Shown here: positions 50,895 to 59,042 of the stretch, one piece after another
How positions within the stretch are numbered: the first letter of the stretch is position 1
How the letters are laid out: every line of letters starts with the position of its first letter
DNA from: a bacterium
GTDB lineage: Bacteria > Acidobacteriota > Polarisedimenticolia > Polarisedimenticolales > Polarisedimenticolaceae
Reading direction: 5' to 3'
Assembly: GCA_024226515.1 (NCBI GenBank)
Contig: JAAELQ010000040.1
Span: forward strand, 31,355 to 95,354
DNA: 64,000 bases
Translations under genes and position numbers: made by a program
Notes under the pieces: generated by a model
Databases searched by the model: none
What the model was told of the DNA's origin: nothing
What the model saw: the letters and a program-made list of their open reading frames with translations, nothing else

Positions 50895-51376
50895 TTCTCT
50901 TTCTCCTCCGAGGCCGTGGCAGTGGCGCCCACCGCTTCACCAGGGGGTTCAACATTCTTCTCTGTCGCTCGCCTCTCGAACTGGGACAGGGCTGCTTCCA
51001 GGCCCTCGAGCCGTTGCCGCAGCATCTGCGTCTCTTCGCGAACTTCGCGCAGAGGCGCGACGCGTTCGGCCCCGGCCGCGAGCAGGCGGTCGAATCCGTC
51101 GCCGAGCTGCTTCACACCGGTCGACACCAGCTTCTCGCCGCGCCGGATCATCTCGTGCAGCAGCTCGCTCGGCGGGAACGAGTTGTCGCGACGCCCCTCG
51201 TCGGCGATGACCTGGGTCAGCGTCTGCGAGGTCACGTCCTCTTCCGTCTCCTTGTCGACGACCCGGATCTCCTGCCCCTCGCGGATCCAGACGGCCAGTT
51301 CCTCCAGGGAGACGTACCGGCTCTCTTCGGTGTCGTAGAGCTTCCGGCTGCCGTAGCGCTTGATCAATCGGACCAT
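50891..51376 (-). CDS. PhaR-like polyhydroxyalkanoate synthesis regulator
   Basis: 161-residue protein with the PHB accumulation regulatory N-domain: VRLIKRYGSRKLYDTEESRY, SLEELAVWIREGQEIRVVD and ETEEDVTSQTLTQVI. Known PhaR proteins bind both DNA upstream of phasin genes and the granule surface, releasing repression when polymer appears. The C-terminal half is coiled-coil-like (VREETQMLRQRLEGLEAAL). ATG 51376 has GGAGG seven bases upstream. As first gene of the phasin/patatin/reductase operon it may repress its own operon through the promoter at 51427-51456. Confidence 0.87.
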   Translation of the reverse strand: MVRLIKRYGSRKLYDTEESRYVSLEELAVWIREGQEIRVVDKETEEDVTSQTLTQVIADEGRRDNSFPPSELLHEMIRRGEKLVSTGVKQLGDGFDRLLAAGAERVAPLREVREETQMLRQRLEGLEAALSQFERRATEKNVEPPGEAVGATATASEEKEK

Positions 51377-51426
51377 CTCTGAACCTCCACGCGGCCCTTG
51401 CCACACCGCGTCAATAACCTATCCGA

Positions 51427-51456
51427 ATTCTACGCTCCGACGCCGCATCGCGACAA
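51427..51456 (-). promoter_or_regulatory. Predicted promoter of the PhaR/phasin/patatin/reductase operon
   Basis: Read on the minus strand: TTGTCG (51456-51451), an 18-bp spacer and TAGAAT (51432-51427), matching 4 of 6 and 5 of 6 consensus bases. It leaves a leader of about 45 nt before ATG 51376. The surrounding AT-rich tract with three TTTTG units upstream (about 51492-51510) is exceptional in this DNA and may be a regulator site or a remnant. Confidence 0.4.
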
Positions 51457-51531
51457 GCGACACAAAAGACCCCGCAGGGCTGATAGCCACAAACAAAACA
51501 AAACAAAAGATTTAACAAGAAACCCGCAAAA

Positions 51532-51548
51532 CCGACCCAGGTTGATTT
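51532..51548. repeat. 17-bp intergenic repeat, copy 2
   Basis: CCGACCCAGGTTGATTT, identical to 27472-27488. It lies 14 bp beyond the stop codon of the minus-strand ATPase gene 51563-52603, the same relative place as copy 1. Confidence 0.5.
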
Positions 51549-51562
51549 TTTGCCGCGCCGCG

Positions 51563-52603
51563 TCAATCGGCGATGAGTCGATCCAGGCCCTGGAGGTCGG
51601 AAGGGGTTCGCGGCAGCATGGGTAGGGCGATCAGTGGCCGGCCCGGCAGCAACGCCCGGATCGACTCGACGCCGCGCTGGTCCCGCTCGCCGAGCCAGCC
51701 CATCAGCTGCAGCCCCCCGGCGGTCTCCGGGTCGTCCGGAGCGGGGCCCGGATCGAGCCGGGGGTGGACCCGGTTGACGATCACCGGCCCCAGACGGTAG
51801 CCCGCCTCCTCGAGGCGGCGAGCCAGGAACATCGTGTCGGCGTTGTTCTTCTCGCCCGGAGCGCTGACCAGCACGAAGACCGTCTCCTCCGAGTGCAGCA
51901 TCCGCCGCACCTCCAGCGCCCGTTCCCGGAAGCCGTCGTACAGCGGACTGAAGGCCTGGAAGAACTCGGCCATGTCGCGCAGCAGGCCGAGGCCGATCAC
52001 GCGGTCGAGAAACGCCTCGAACCGCGACCCGATGCCGGGCAGACGGGCCACGCGCAGGTGTCCGGTCTCGTCGAACCACGGACGCAACGCGATGCGCAAC
52101 GCTCCGCTGTCGAGAAAGGCGATCAACCGTTCGGGAGCCTCGAGGAAATCGAGCACCTGCCGCGTCGGCGGCGTGTCGAGCACGATCCGGTCGTAGCGCC
52201 GCTCTGCGCTCAGCTCGTACAGGCGTTCGACAGCCATGTACTCGAGAATCCCAGCGAGCTGACCGGCGAGGTTCTTGTAGAACCGGTTCTCGAGGATCCG
52301 CTTTGCCGCCGTGTCGTCCGGCGCGTAACGGTGAATCAGGCGGTCGAAGGTCGCGCGCGCATCGATCAAGCTGGCGTGAAGCGGCGCGGCGGTGTCGCTG
52401 GCGACGGGAACCTCACACCCCCGCGCGCTGTCTCCGACGCCGAGCGTGTCCTTCAGCCGCAGCGACGGATCGAACGTCATCACCAGTGTTTTCTCGCCGG
52501 CACGGGCCGCCTGCAGCGCGAGGGCGGCGGAGAGCGTCGTCTTCCCGACTCCGCCGGAACCGACGACGATCACGTAGCGGTGATTGCCGAGATCTACACG
52601 CAC
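51563..52603 (-). CDS. ArsA/Get3-like ATPase, second of a pair
   Basis: 346-residue ATPase of the ArsA/GET3 family. Deviant Walker A VVGSGGVGKTTLSAALALQA, switch-like VMTFDPSLRLKDTLG and Walker B IVLDTPPTRQVLDFLEAP are present. There is no arsenite-binding Cys triad, so arsenic export is unlikely. GTG 52603 overlaps the preceding partner gene by 10 nt. Paired ArsA-like ATPases encoded side by side are known in mycobacteria (BagA/BagB type), where they act as one complex tied to lipid or glycerol tolerance. Here they sit between a lipid-body operon and membrane lipid genes, which fits such a role. Confidence 0.88.
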   Translation of the reverse strand: MRVDLGNHRYVIVVGSGGVGKTTLSAALALQAARAGEKTLVMTFDPSLRLKDTLGVGDSARGCEVPVASDTAAPLHASLIDARATFDRLIHRYAPDDTAAKRILENRFYKNLAGQLAGILEYMAVERLYELSAERRYDRIVLDTPPTRQVLDFLEAPERLIAFLDSGALRIALRPWFDETGHLRVARLPGIGSRFEAFLDRVIGLGLLRDMAEFFQAFSPLYDGFRERALEVRRMLHSEETVFVLVSAPGEKNNADTMFLARRLEEAGYRLGPVIVNRVHPRLDPGPAPDDPETAGGLQLMGWLGERDQRGVESIRALLPGRPLIALPMLPRTPSDLQGLDRLIAD

Positions 52604-53505
52604 GACACGCTCTCCACGGCATCCAGCGACGACTCGAGGCGCTCCCCGATCCGCTCGACCAGCTTCGGCCCCGGGGCGAACGGCAGCAGCGGAATGTCGA
52701 CTCGCGGCCCGTCCCAGCGCTGCGCGAAGCGTCGCAGCTCGGCCTCGTTCGCCTCGCGCCGCCGGCGCCACAATCCGATCGGTCCATCCTGCGGCAACTC
52801 GCAGCCCGGCGGAATCGGCGGGTACAGCGCGTTGACCACCGCCAGCTCGGGACCGCGCCCGAAACGCCGATCGAGCTGACCCAGCATGTCGATCGCCTCG
52901 CTGATCGGAAGCTCCTCGGCCTGGGTCACCAGCACGATGCCCGCCTGCCGCGGATCGGCGACGAAGGCAGCCAGCTCGGAGGCCATCTCGCCGAAGGGTC
53001 CGGACGGAATGACCTCGGCGGCGAGTTGCGGCCCGGCCAGCAACGAGATGCTGTGTCCGGTCGCGGGAGCGTCCAACAAGACAACATCGGGTTGCGGGCT
53101 GTCTTCGTGGAGGCCGCGCACGAGTCGCAACGCGTGCCCCAGCACGGCCAGCTCCTCTAGCCCCGGCGCCGTCTCGGCGAACTGCCGGTAGATCGGGCTG
53201 TTGACGACGCGGCGCGCCAGCACGCCGATCTTCAGCTGGTCGTGGACCACCTGGTCCAGCACCTCTCGCGGTCGGAGATTCTGCACCCACAGTCGCGGGG
53301 AGACGCGTTGCATCTCGCCGCCCGACGGGTCCACGTCGAGCAGCGGATAGAGGCTCTCGCGCGGATCGATCTCGAGCAGCAGCACACGCCGCCCGGCCGA
53401 GGACAGACACCTCCCCAGAGCGGCGGTCAGCGTGCTTTTACCCACTCCACCCTTGCCGCTGACCAGGATCAGGCGAAGTCCGCCGATGCGCTCGAGGAGA
53501 TTCAT
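52594..53505 (-). CDS. ArsA/Get3-like ATPase, first of a pair
   Basis: 303-residue partner ATPase. Walker A is LILVSGKGGVGKSTLTAAL, the following Asp block LLLEIDPRESLYPLLDVDP, and Walker B VVLLDAPATGHSISLLAGP, all typical of ArsA/GET3. The C-terminal part (LLPFAPGPKLVERIGERLE) matches the helical end of the family. It is translationally coupled to the second ATPase. ATG 53505 was preferred over upstream starts because the family begins there. The pair probably forms a heterodimer. Confidence 0.88.
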   Translation of the reverse strand: MNLLERIGGLRLILVSGKGGVGKSTLTAALGRCLSSAGRRVLLLEIDPRESLYPLLDVDPSGGEMQRVSPRLWVQNLRPREVLDQVVHDQLKIGVLARRVVNSPIYRQFAETAPGLEELAVLGHALRLVRGLHEDSPQPDVVLLDAPATGHSISLLAGPQLAAEVIPSGPFGEMASELAAFVADPRQAGIVLVTQAEELPISEAIDMLGQLDRRFGRGPELAVVNALYPPIPPGCELPQDGPIGLWRRRREANEAELRRFAQRWDGPRVDIPLLPFAPGPKLVERIGERLESSLDAVESVSCV

Positions 53506-53705
53506 CGCAATCCCGCGTAGAGGACGAGTCCAGTATAGGCGCCCCAAGGTGGCCCCCTTTCGACCCTACCCGTCCGTAGCAGGTCGAGGGCCCAGCCTGC
53601 GGCATATGCCGCAAGGAGAATCGTCGCCCGGCGGGATATCAAGGGAGTTCCGCGATCCGGAATGGCACCGCGCTTGCGATGGAACAGGCCGGGGAGACGA
53701 TCGCC

Positions 53706-55406
53706 ATGCGCAACCGGTCTGTCGCAAGCCAACCGATGCCGGTCCCGGACCCACCCAAGCCGGGAGAGGAACCGGTCTTCGAGACCTACGTCGACCCCGG
53801 ACGCCAGGGGCTGCCGCGGCGCCTCGTCGCGACGTTGCGACACGTCACCGCCCTGATCGTCGGCGGCTCGTGGGTCCTGTTGCGCGGGTTGCCCGTACGC
53901 GAACGCCGACGCCCGGCCGCGATCCTGGCGCACCTGCTCCTCGCGCCCGCGGTGCTGTTCGTCAATCGCGAGCTTCGCCGCCAGTCGTTCCCCGTCCAGC
54001 TGCGCCGGAGGCTCGAGCGGCTGGGCCCGACGTACATCAAGCTGGGTCAGATGCTCAGCCTGCGCGAGGACCTGCTGCCGCAGACGATCACGAAGGAGCT
54101 CGGCCGCTTGCTCGACCGACTGCCCGCACTGCCCTTCCCGCAGTTCCTGCAGCGCGTGCGCGACAACCTCGAACGTCCCGTCGACGAGGTGTTCGCTCAC
54201 ATCCGGTCGACGCCGCTGGCCTCCGCATCGATCGGACAGATCCACGTCGCGACGACGGCGGGCGGCGCACAGGTCGTGCTGAAGGTCGTCAAGCCCGGCG
54301 TGGCAGAGATGCTGCGGCGCGACGCCCTGCTGCTGCGCGGCGTCGGACGCGTGCTGCAGCTGTTCCTCGGTCGCTACCAGCCGCGGCGCGTGATCGCCGA
54401 GTTCTGCGACTACACGTTGCGCGAGGTCGACCTGCGCCGCGAGGCGGACAACGCCGAGATGTTCGCCGGCGCGTTCGCCGACCGACCCGACATCGTCTTC
54501 CCGCGGATCTACCGCGACTACAGCAACCGCAACCTGCTCTGCATGGAGTACCTCGACGGGATCCAGCCGACCGACGCGCGCGCCCTCGCGCTGAGTCTCG
54601 CCGACCGCGAGCGGCTGATCGACCTCGGAGCGGAAGCGATCGTTCGCATGCTGTACCACCACGGCTTCTTCCACGCCGACCTGCACCCGGCGAACCTGCT
54701 CATCCTGCCCGGGCCGCGCTGCGGCTTCGTCGACCTCGGCACGGTGGGACGCTTCGACGCCGACCTGAAGCACACGCTGATGTACTACTTCTACTGCCTG
54801 ATCTCCGGCGACGCGGAGAACGCGGCGAACTACCTGACGGCGATCGCGGAGGGCGACCCGGGTTCGAACCGCAGGGGATTCCGGCGCGACGTCGAGGAGA
54901 TCTGCCGCCACTGGTCGGGCAACGGCCACCTGCAGGAACTCTCGCTGGCGCGGCTGATCCTACAGTCCGTCGCCAAGGGCGCGGAGTACCGGCTGTACTT
55001 CCCGATGGAGATGGTCCTGATGGTCAAGGCGATCGTGACCTTCGAGGCCGTCGGCAACCAGTTGCTTCCCGGTTTCGACGTCACGCGCGTCTGCAAGCGT
55101 CACATCGGGCACGTCATCCTCGAACGCTTCAGCCCGCTGCGCCTCGGGCGCGAGAGCCTCACCGCCCTGCCGGAGCTGGTCGACGCCCTGGCCAAGACTC
55201 CGCGCCTGCTGACCGAGGGGCTGCGCCTGATCGAGCGCGCCACGCAGCCACCGTCCGAGAACCCACTTTCGGGTCTGCGCTCGAGCGTGTTCGGCGGCGC
55301 GTGTATGATCGCCGGCGCGATCCTGGCCGGGTTCGACGGACCCTGGCCGGTGTGGGCGCTGCTGCTGGTGTGCGGACTTCTGCTGTCGTTGCGTCGAGGT
55401 CCCTGA
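53706..55406 (+). CDS. ABC1/UbiB-family atypical kinase with C-terminal membrane anchor
   Basis: 566-residue member of the ABC1/ADCK/UbiB family, ATPases that support quinone and lipid biosynthesis or extraction from membranes. The KxGQ motif is YIKLGQMLSLREDLLP, the Ala-rich loop replacing the glycine loop is TPLASASIGQIH, the catalytic region HADLHPANLLIL and the DFG equivalent FVDLGTVGRF. Two hydrophobic helices at the C-terminus (GGACMIAGAILAGF, WALLLVCGLLLSL) and one near residue 50-100 place it at the membrane. ATG 53706 has GGGGAG upstream; another in-frame ATG is at 53679. The DUF445 and SDR genes follow in the same direction at 12 and 19 bp. Confidence 0.9.
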   Translation: MRNRSVASQPMPVPDPPKPGEEPVFETYVDPGRQGLPRRLVATLRHVTALIVGGSWVLLRGLPVRERRRPAAILAHLLLAPAVLFVNRELRRQSFPVQLRRRLERLGPTYIKLGQMLSLREDLLPQTITKELGRLLDRLPALPFPQFLQRVRDNLERPVDEVFAHIRSTPLASASIGQIHVATTAGGAQVVLKVVKPGVAEMLRRDALLLRGVGRVLQLFLGRYQPRRVIAEFCDYTLREVDLRREADNAEMFAGAFADRPDIVFPRIYRDYSNRNLLCMEYLDGIQPTDARALALSLADRERLIDLGAEAIVRMLYHHGFFHADLHPANLLILPGPRCGFVDLGTVGRFDADLKHTLMYYFYCLISGDAENAANYLTAIAEGDPGSNRRGFRRDVEEICRHWSGNGHLQELSLARLILQSVAKGAEYRLYFPMEMVLMVKAIVTFEAVGNQLLPGFDVTRVCKRHIGHVILERFSPLRLGRESLTALPELVDALAKTPRLLTEGLRLIERATQPPSENPLSGLRSSVFGGACMIAGAILAGFDGPWPVWALLLVCGLLLSLRRGP

Positions 55407-55418
55407 GGGCGATCGACG

Positions 55419-56660
55419 ATGGATGCTGCTGCGATCGAACGTGTGCTGTCAGACCCCGAGATCTGGAAGTACGTCAGCATCCCGTTCGTCGCGGCGCTCG
55501 TCGGGTGGGTCACGAACTGGGTCGCCATCCGCATGACGTTCCGCCCCGTCGAGTTCGTCGGCATCCGCCCCTGGTTCGGCTGGCAGGGAATCATCCCGTC
55601 GAAGGCCGGGCGCATGGCCGCGATCTTCGTCGATCGGACGATGTTCCGCCTGGGCACGCTGCGCGAGCTGCTGCAGTCGATGCAGCCGGAGCGGATCGCC
55701 GAGCACGTCTCGGCCGTGATGACGCCGCGGCTCGAGCGCTACACCGACGAGGTGATGTTCTACAGCCATGCGAAGGTCTGGCGCATGCTGCCCGAGAGCG
55801 CGCGCCAGGACGTCTACCGCCGCGTGCGCGAAGAGCTTCCTCGACTGGTCCGTCCCCTGGTGGCCGAGATCGTAGAGCGCGTCGAGGAGCTGGTCGACTT
55901 CCGCGGGATGCTCGTCGAGATGCTGGAGAGCGACCGCAAGCTGCTCAACCGCCTGTTTCTCGAGGCCGGCGCCGCCGAGTTCCGCTTCATCATCCGCTCG
56001 GGGTTGTACTTCGGCTTTCTCTTCGGCCTGATCCAGCTCACGGTGTGGATCCTGTTCCCGAGCTGGTGGGTGCTTCCCGCGTTCGGCTTCATGGTCGGCT
56101 GGGCCACGAACTGGTTCGCGATCAACATCGTGTTCCGCCCGCTGGAGCCGCGGCGCGTGGGCCCGTGGCGCATCCAGGGCTTGTTCCTGAAGCGCCAGCT
56201 CGAGGTCTCCGCCGCATGGTGCCGGCTGGTCACGACCGAGATCGTCACCCTGCAGCGCATCATCTACGCGATGCTCTACGGTCCACGTGCCGAGAAGACC
56301 CGGGGCGTGATCCGCAAGCACATCCAGCCCATCGCCGACGAGGTGATCGCGCGTTACGGCAACGCTGCGGCGGTCGCGGTCGGCGACGCGACCACCGGGC
56401 GCATCCGACGCATGGCCGGCGAGAAGGCCGTGCGCGTCTCGAGCGACGCGTTCGATCACTGGCCGTTCAATCGGGAGCGGGCCCGTCTGGCGGAGAGACT
56501 GCTGCGCGAGAGGATGGAGCAGATGCCGCCGGCGGAGTTCCAGGACCTGTTGCGTCCGTGCTTCCAGGAGGACGAGATCAAGCTGATCGTGCTGGGCGGC
56601 GTCCTGGGCCTGCTCGCCGGAATCGCGCAGCTGCTCTTCGTGTTCGGTATCCCCGCATGA
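55419..56660 (+). CDS. DUF445-family membrane protein
   Basis: 413-residue membrane protein of the DUF445 (YheB-like) family, whose function is not known. Two copies of the hallmark helix occur, ALVGWVTNWVAIRMTFRPVE near the N-terminus and MVGWATNWFAINIVFRPLEP in the middle, with WFGWQGIIPSKAGRMA following the first. A further helix ends the protein (LGGVLGLLAGIAQLLFVF). The internal duplication suggests a pseudo-symmetric membrane fold. It is the middle gene of a UbiB-like/DUF445/SDR run, so a membrane-lipid role is a reasonable guess. Confidence 0.88.
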   Translation: MDAAAIERVLSDPEIWKYVSIPFVAALVGWVTNWVAIRMTFRPVEFVGIRPWFGWQGIIPSKAGRMAAIFVDRTMFRLGTLRELLQSMQPERIAEHVSAVMTPRLERYTDEVMFYSHAKVWRMLPESARQDVYRRVREELPRLVRPLVAEIVERVEELVDFRGMLVEMLESDRKLLNRLFLEAGAAEFRFIIRSGLYFGFLFGLIQLTVWILFPSWWVLPAFGFMVGWATNWFAINIVFRPLEPRRVGPWRIQGLFLKRQLEVSAAWCRLVTTEIVTLQRIIYAMLYGPRAEKTRGVIRKHIQPIADEVIARYGNAAAVAVGDATTGRIRRMAGEKAVRVSSDAFDHWPFNRERARLAERLLRERMEQMPPAEFQDLLRPCFQEDEIKLIVLGGVLGLLAGIAQLLFVFGIPA

Positions 56661-56679
56661 TCCCCGAGGAGTCATCGTC

Positions 56680-57492
56680 ATGCGTTCGTTGAAAGCCAAG
56701 AAAGTTCTGGTCACCGGAGGGGCGCGAGGCATCGGCCTCGCCATCGCGTCGCGCTTTGCCGACGAGGGCGCCGAGCTGATCCTGATCGACATGGACGAGG
56801 CCGCTCTGGCGAGCGCTGCCGACAGCGTCTCCGCGAGGGGGACGCGCCCCCACTGCTACGTGCTCGACGTGACCGACCTGCCGCAGGTCGAGCGGGTGCG
56901 CGCGCGCATTGTCGAGGAGGTCGGTCCACCCGACGTGCTGGTCAACAACGCCGGCGTCGTGTTCGGCGGAGCGTTTCTCGACGTCCCACTCGAGCGTCAC
57001 CTGAAGACGTTCCGTGTCAACGTCGACGGCGTCGTCGCCGTGACCCACGCCTTCCTCGCCGACCTCGTCACGCGTCCCGAGAGTCACGTCGTCAACGTGG
57101 CCAGCGCCTCGGGCTTCGTCGGGCTGCCCTACGGCTCCAGCTACGCGTCCAGCAAGTGGGCGGCGATCGGGTTCTCGGAATCGTTGCGGCTCGAGCTGGA
57201 GCTGACCGACTGCAGGCACGTCGGAGTGACGACCGCCTGCCCCGGATACGTCGACACGGGGATGTTCGAGGGCGTCCGACCGCCGCACGCCACGCACCTG
57301 CTGACGCCGGAACAGGTGGCGAACGCCATCGTGCGAGCGGTGCTGCGGCGGCGCATCTGGGTTCGCATGCCGTGGCTGATCCGGGTGACGCCGTTCCTCC
57401 GGGGCGTGCTGCCGACGCGCCTGTTCGACATCACGGCGCGCATGATGGGCGCGACGACCAGCATGACGCACTGGAAGGGCCGAGGTCGCTAG
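56680..57492 (+). CDS. Short-chain dehydrogenase/reductase
   Basis: 270-residue classical SDR. The cofactor motif is LVTGGARGIGLAIA, with Asp in LIDMDEA suggesting preference for NAD(H); the NNAG motif (VLVNNAGVVFGG) and catalytic triad Ser (NVASASGFVG), Tyr and Lys (YASSKWAAIG) are complete. The C-terminal extension (LIRVTPFLRGVLPTRLFDI) is hydrophobic and may touch the membrane, as in SDRs that reduce fatty aldehydes or ketoacyl lipids. It follows the DUF445 gene by 19 bp. Its nearness to an acyl-ACP reductase makes aldehyde-to-alcohol reduction one testable option. Confidence 0.9.
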   Translation: MRSLKAKKVLVTGGARGIGLAIASRFADEGAELILIDMDEAALASAADSVSARGTRPHCYVLDVTDLPQVERVRARIVEEVGPPDVLVNNAGVVFGGAFLDVPLERHLKTFRVNVDGVVAVTHAFLADLVTRPESHVVNVASASGFVGLPYGSSYASSKWAAIGFSESLRLELELTDCRHVGVTTACPGYVDTGMFEGVRPPHATHLLTPEQVANAIVRAVLRRRIWVRMPWLIRVTPFLRGVLPTRLFDITARMMGATTSMTHWKGRGR

Positions 57493-57507
57493 CAGGCTAG
57501 CCCAGCG

Positions 57508-58914
57508 TCACTCGTAGACCGGAGTCCTCCCGGAGCGCCGCACGAGGTCCGCGATCTCGGGCAACGGGCGCCGATCGGAGATCTCGAACTGCGGCGTGCC
57601 GGACGGCTCGAGCGTGTAGCCCCCGGGCGCGGTCGAGACCCCCGCGCTGAGCTTGGTCGCGCCCAGCGCGACGAGCCGGTCCCGGATCTCCGGACGCTCG
57701 CGCGTGGTCACGGTCAGGTGGGCGCTCGGAAACCTCCTCCTGAGGAACAGCGCGGCCTGGATGAACTCCGCGTCCCCGACCGGCGCGGCGACGGAGTACT
57801 CGCAGCCGGCGTCGACGTCCTGCAGCCGAGGCAGGGAAAACCCGATGCGCACGCGGGGGAAATCCTCCGTCAGGATCCGGGCGTGTGCGGCGAGCGCCGC
57901 GAGATCGTCCTCGATCGGATGCAGGCCGAGCAGGATGCCCAGCCCGATCGACTCGAAGCCGGCCTCCGCCGCCCGATGTGCCCCTGCGAGACGATAGGCC
58001 ATGTCGCGCTTCAAGCCGCGCCGATGCACCTCGAAGTAGGTTTGGGGAGCGTACGTTTCCTGATACAGGTGGTACGACGCGGCGCCGGCGGCCTTCAGTC
58101 GGCGGAACTGCTCCGTCGTCAACGCTCCCATATTCAGATTGACGCGACGGATGCCGCCGTCGGCGAGGATCTCGCGGGTCGCCTCACAGACGTAGTCGAC
58201 GAACCGATCGGTCGCGACCTCGCCGGTGACGAGATCGATCGTGCGGTGGCCCTGCCGCGCGAGCTGTCGCGCCTCTTGCACCGCCTGCTCGATCGACAGA
58301 CGCGTCCGGTCGAAAGAAGCGCTCTTGCGAAACCCGCAGTACGCGCAGTCGTTGGAGCAGGCGCTGCACAGATAGAGCGGCGCGAACAGGATCACACGGC
58401 CGTCGAAGCCGTCGACGATTGCCGGCGCCGCCCGTGGCGGCACGGTCATGAGTTCGCGGACCTCACGGGCGAGCTCGCCTCGCAGTCCCTCGATGCGGGG
58501 CAGCAAGCAGCGCGAGTCCTCGATTGCATCCGAGAGCCTCCGCTGCTCGAGCGCAGCCGCAGCCTCTCGCGTCAGCGCATAGACGGTCTCGACGATCGAC
58601 TCGACCTCGTTCGGCTTCAGCGAGTCGAAGTGGATTCCGGCGATGCAGCTCACGCTGCGCCTGCCGGCCGCGCACAGCGTGTGCGCGGCGTGCATGGCGA
58701 TGCCCCGCTCCTTGTGCCCGGAAACCGTGAGGCACTCGGTCGTCGCGCGGTCGGCCCGCCACTCGGAGAGCGCCACGGCGCCGATGTGACGCTCGCCGCC
58801 GTGGATCCGGCACACGTAGTCGTCTCCGATCGACTCGACGCCGTACTCCAGATGCCAGGGGGGCCCGGAACAAACTCGCAGCTCGATGGGACCGGACTCG
58901 CGCACGCGATCCAC
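57508..58914 (-). CDS. LpdD-like domain fused to a ThiH/HydG-like radical SAM enzyme
   Basis: About 468 residues in two parts. Residues 1-115 resemble the LpdD family, small proteins associated with prenylated-flavin (UbiD-type) decarboxylases: HIGAVALSE, VSGHKERG and SCIAGIHFDSLKPNEVE fit that pattern. Residues 165-468 are a radical SAM tyrosine-lyase-type barrel: the cluster motif is CSNDCAYCG (Cys186, 190, 193), with YHLYQETYAPQTY, LGILLGLHPIEDD and GFSLPRLQDVDAG as in ThiH and HydG. It lacks HydG's C-terminal cysteines, so it is not a full HydG. The start is uncertain (GTG 58914 or 58905; the frame is open to 59082, but that overlaps the divergent gene). Substrate unknown. Confidence 0.8.
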   Translation of the reverse strand: MDRVRESGPIELRVCSGPPWHLEYGVESIGDDYVCRIHGGERHIGAVALSEWRADRATTECLTVSGHKERGIAMHAAHTLCAAGRRSVSCIAGIHFDSLKPNEVESIVETVYALTREAAAALEQRRLSDAIEDSRCLLPRIEGLRGELAREVRELMTVPPRAAPAIVDGFDGRVILFAPLYLCSACSNDCAYCGFRKSASFDRTRLSIEQAVQEARQLARQGHRTIDLVTGEVATDRFVDYVCEATREILADGGIRRVNLNMGALTTEQFRRLKAAGAASYHLYQETYAPQTYFEVHRRGLKRDMAYRLAGAHRAAEAGFESIGLGILLGLHPIEDDLAALAAHARILTEDFPRVRIGFSLPRLQDVDAGCEYSVAAPVGDAEFIQAALFLRRRFPSAHLTVTTRERPEIRDRLVALGATKLSAGVSTAPGGYTLEPSGTPQFEISDRRPLPEIADLVRRSGRTPVYE

Positions 58915-59042
58915 GATATGGGCTCGGCAATTTCGGCGCCCATCGGCCTCCGACCGAAACGAGACCTGGCGGGTCCACGTTTGCCCGCACCGGACCGTCG
59001 TTCGTGGTGGACACTCTCCTGAGTGTAGGCTGGAGGGGTACC

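Noticed and set aside
51563..53505. Arsenic resistance module.
   Set aside because: There is no ArsB, ArsC, ArsD or ArsR neighbour, and the metalloid-binding cysteines are absent.
57487..57501. GCTAGCAGGCTAGC near the convergent stops as a terminator.
   Set aside because: The stem is only five base pairs with no U-run; it is too weak to call.
57508..58914. Annotation as HydG, an [FeFe]-hydrogenase maturase, suggested by the nearby hydrogenase theme.
   Set aside because: The hydrogenase here is [NiFe], 42 kb away, and the C-terminal cluster cysteines of HydG are missing.
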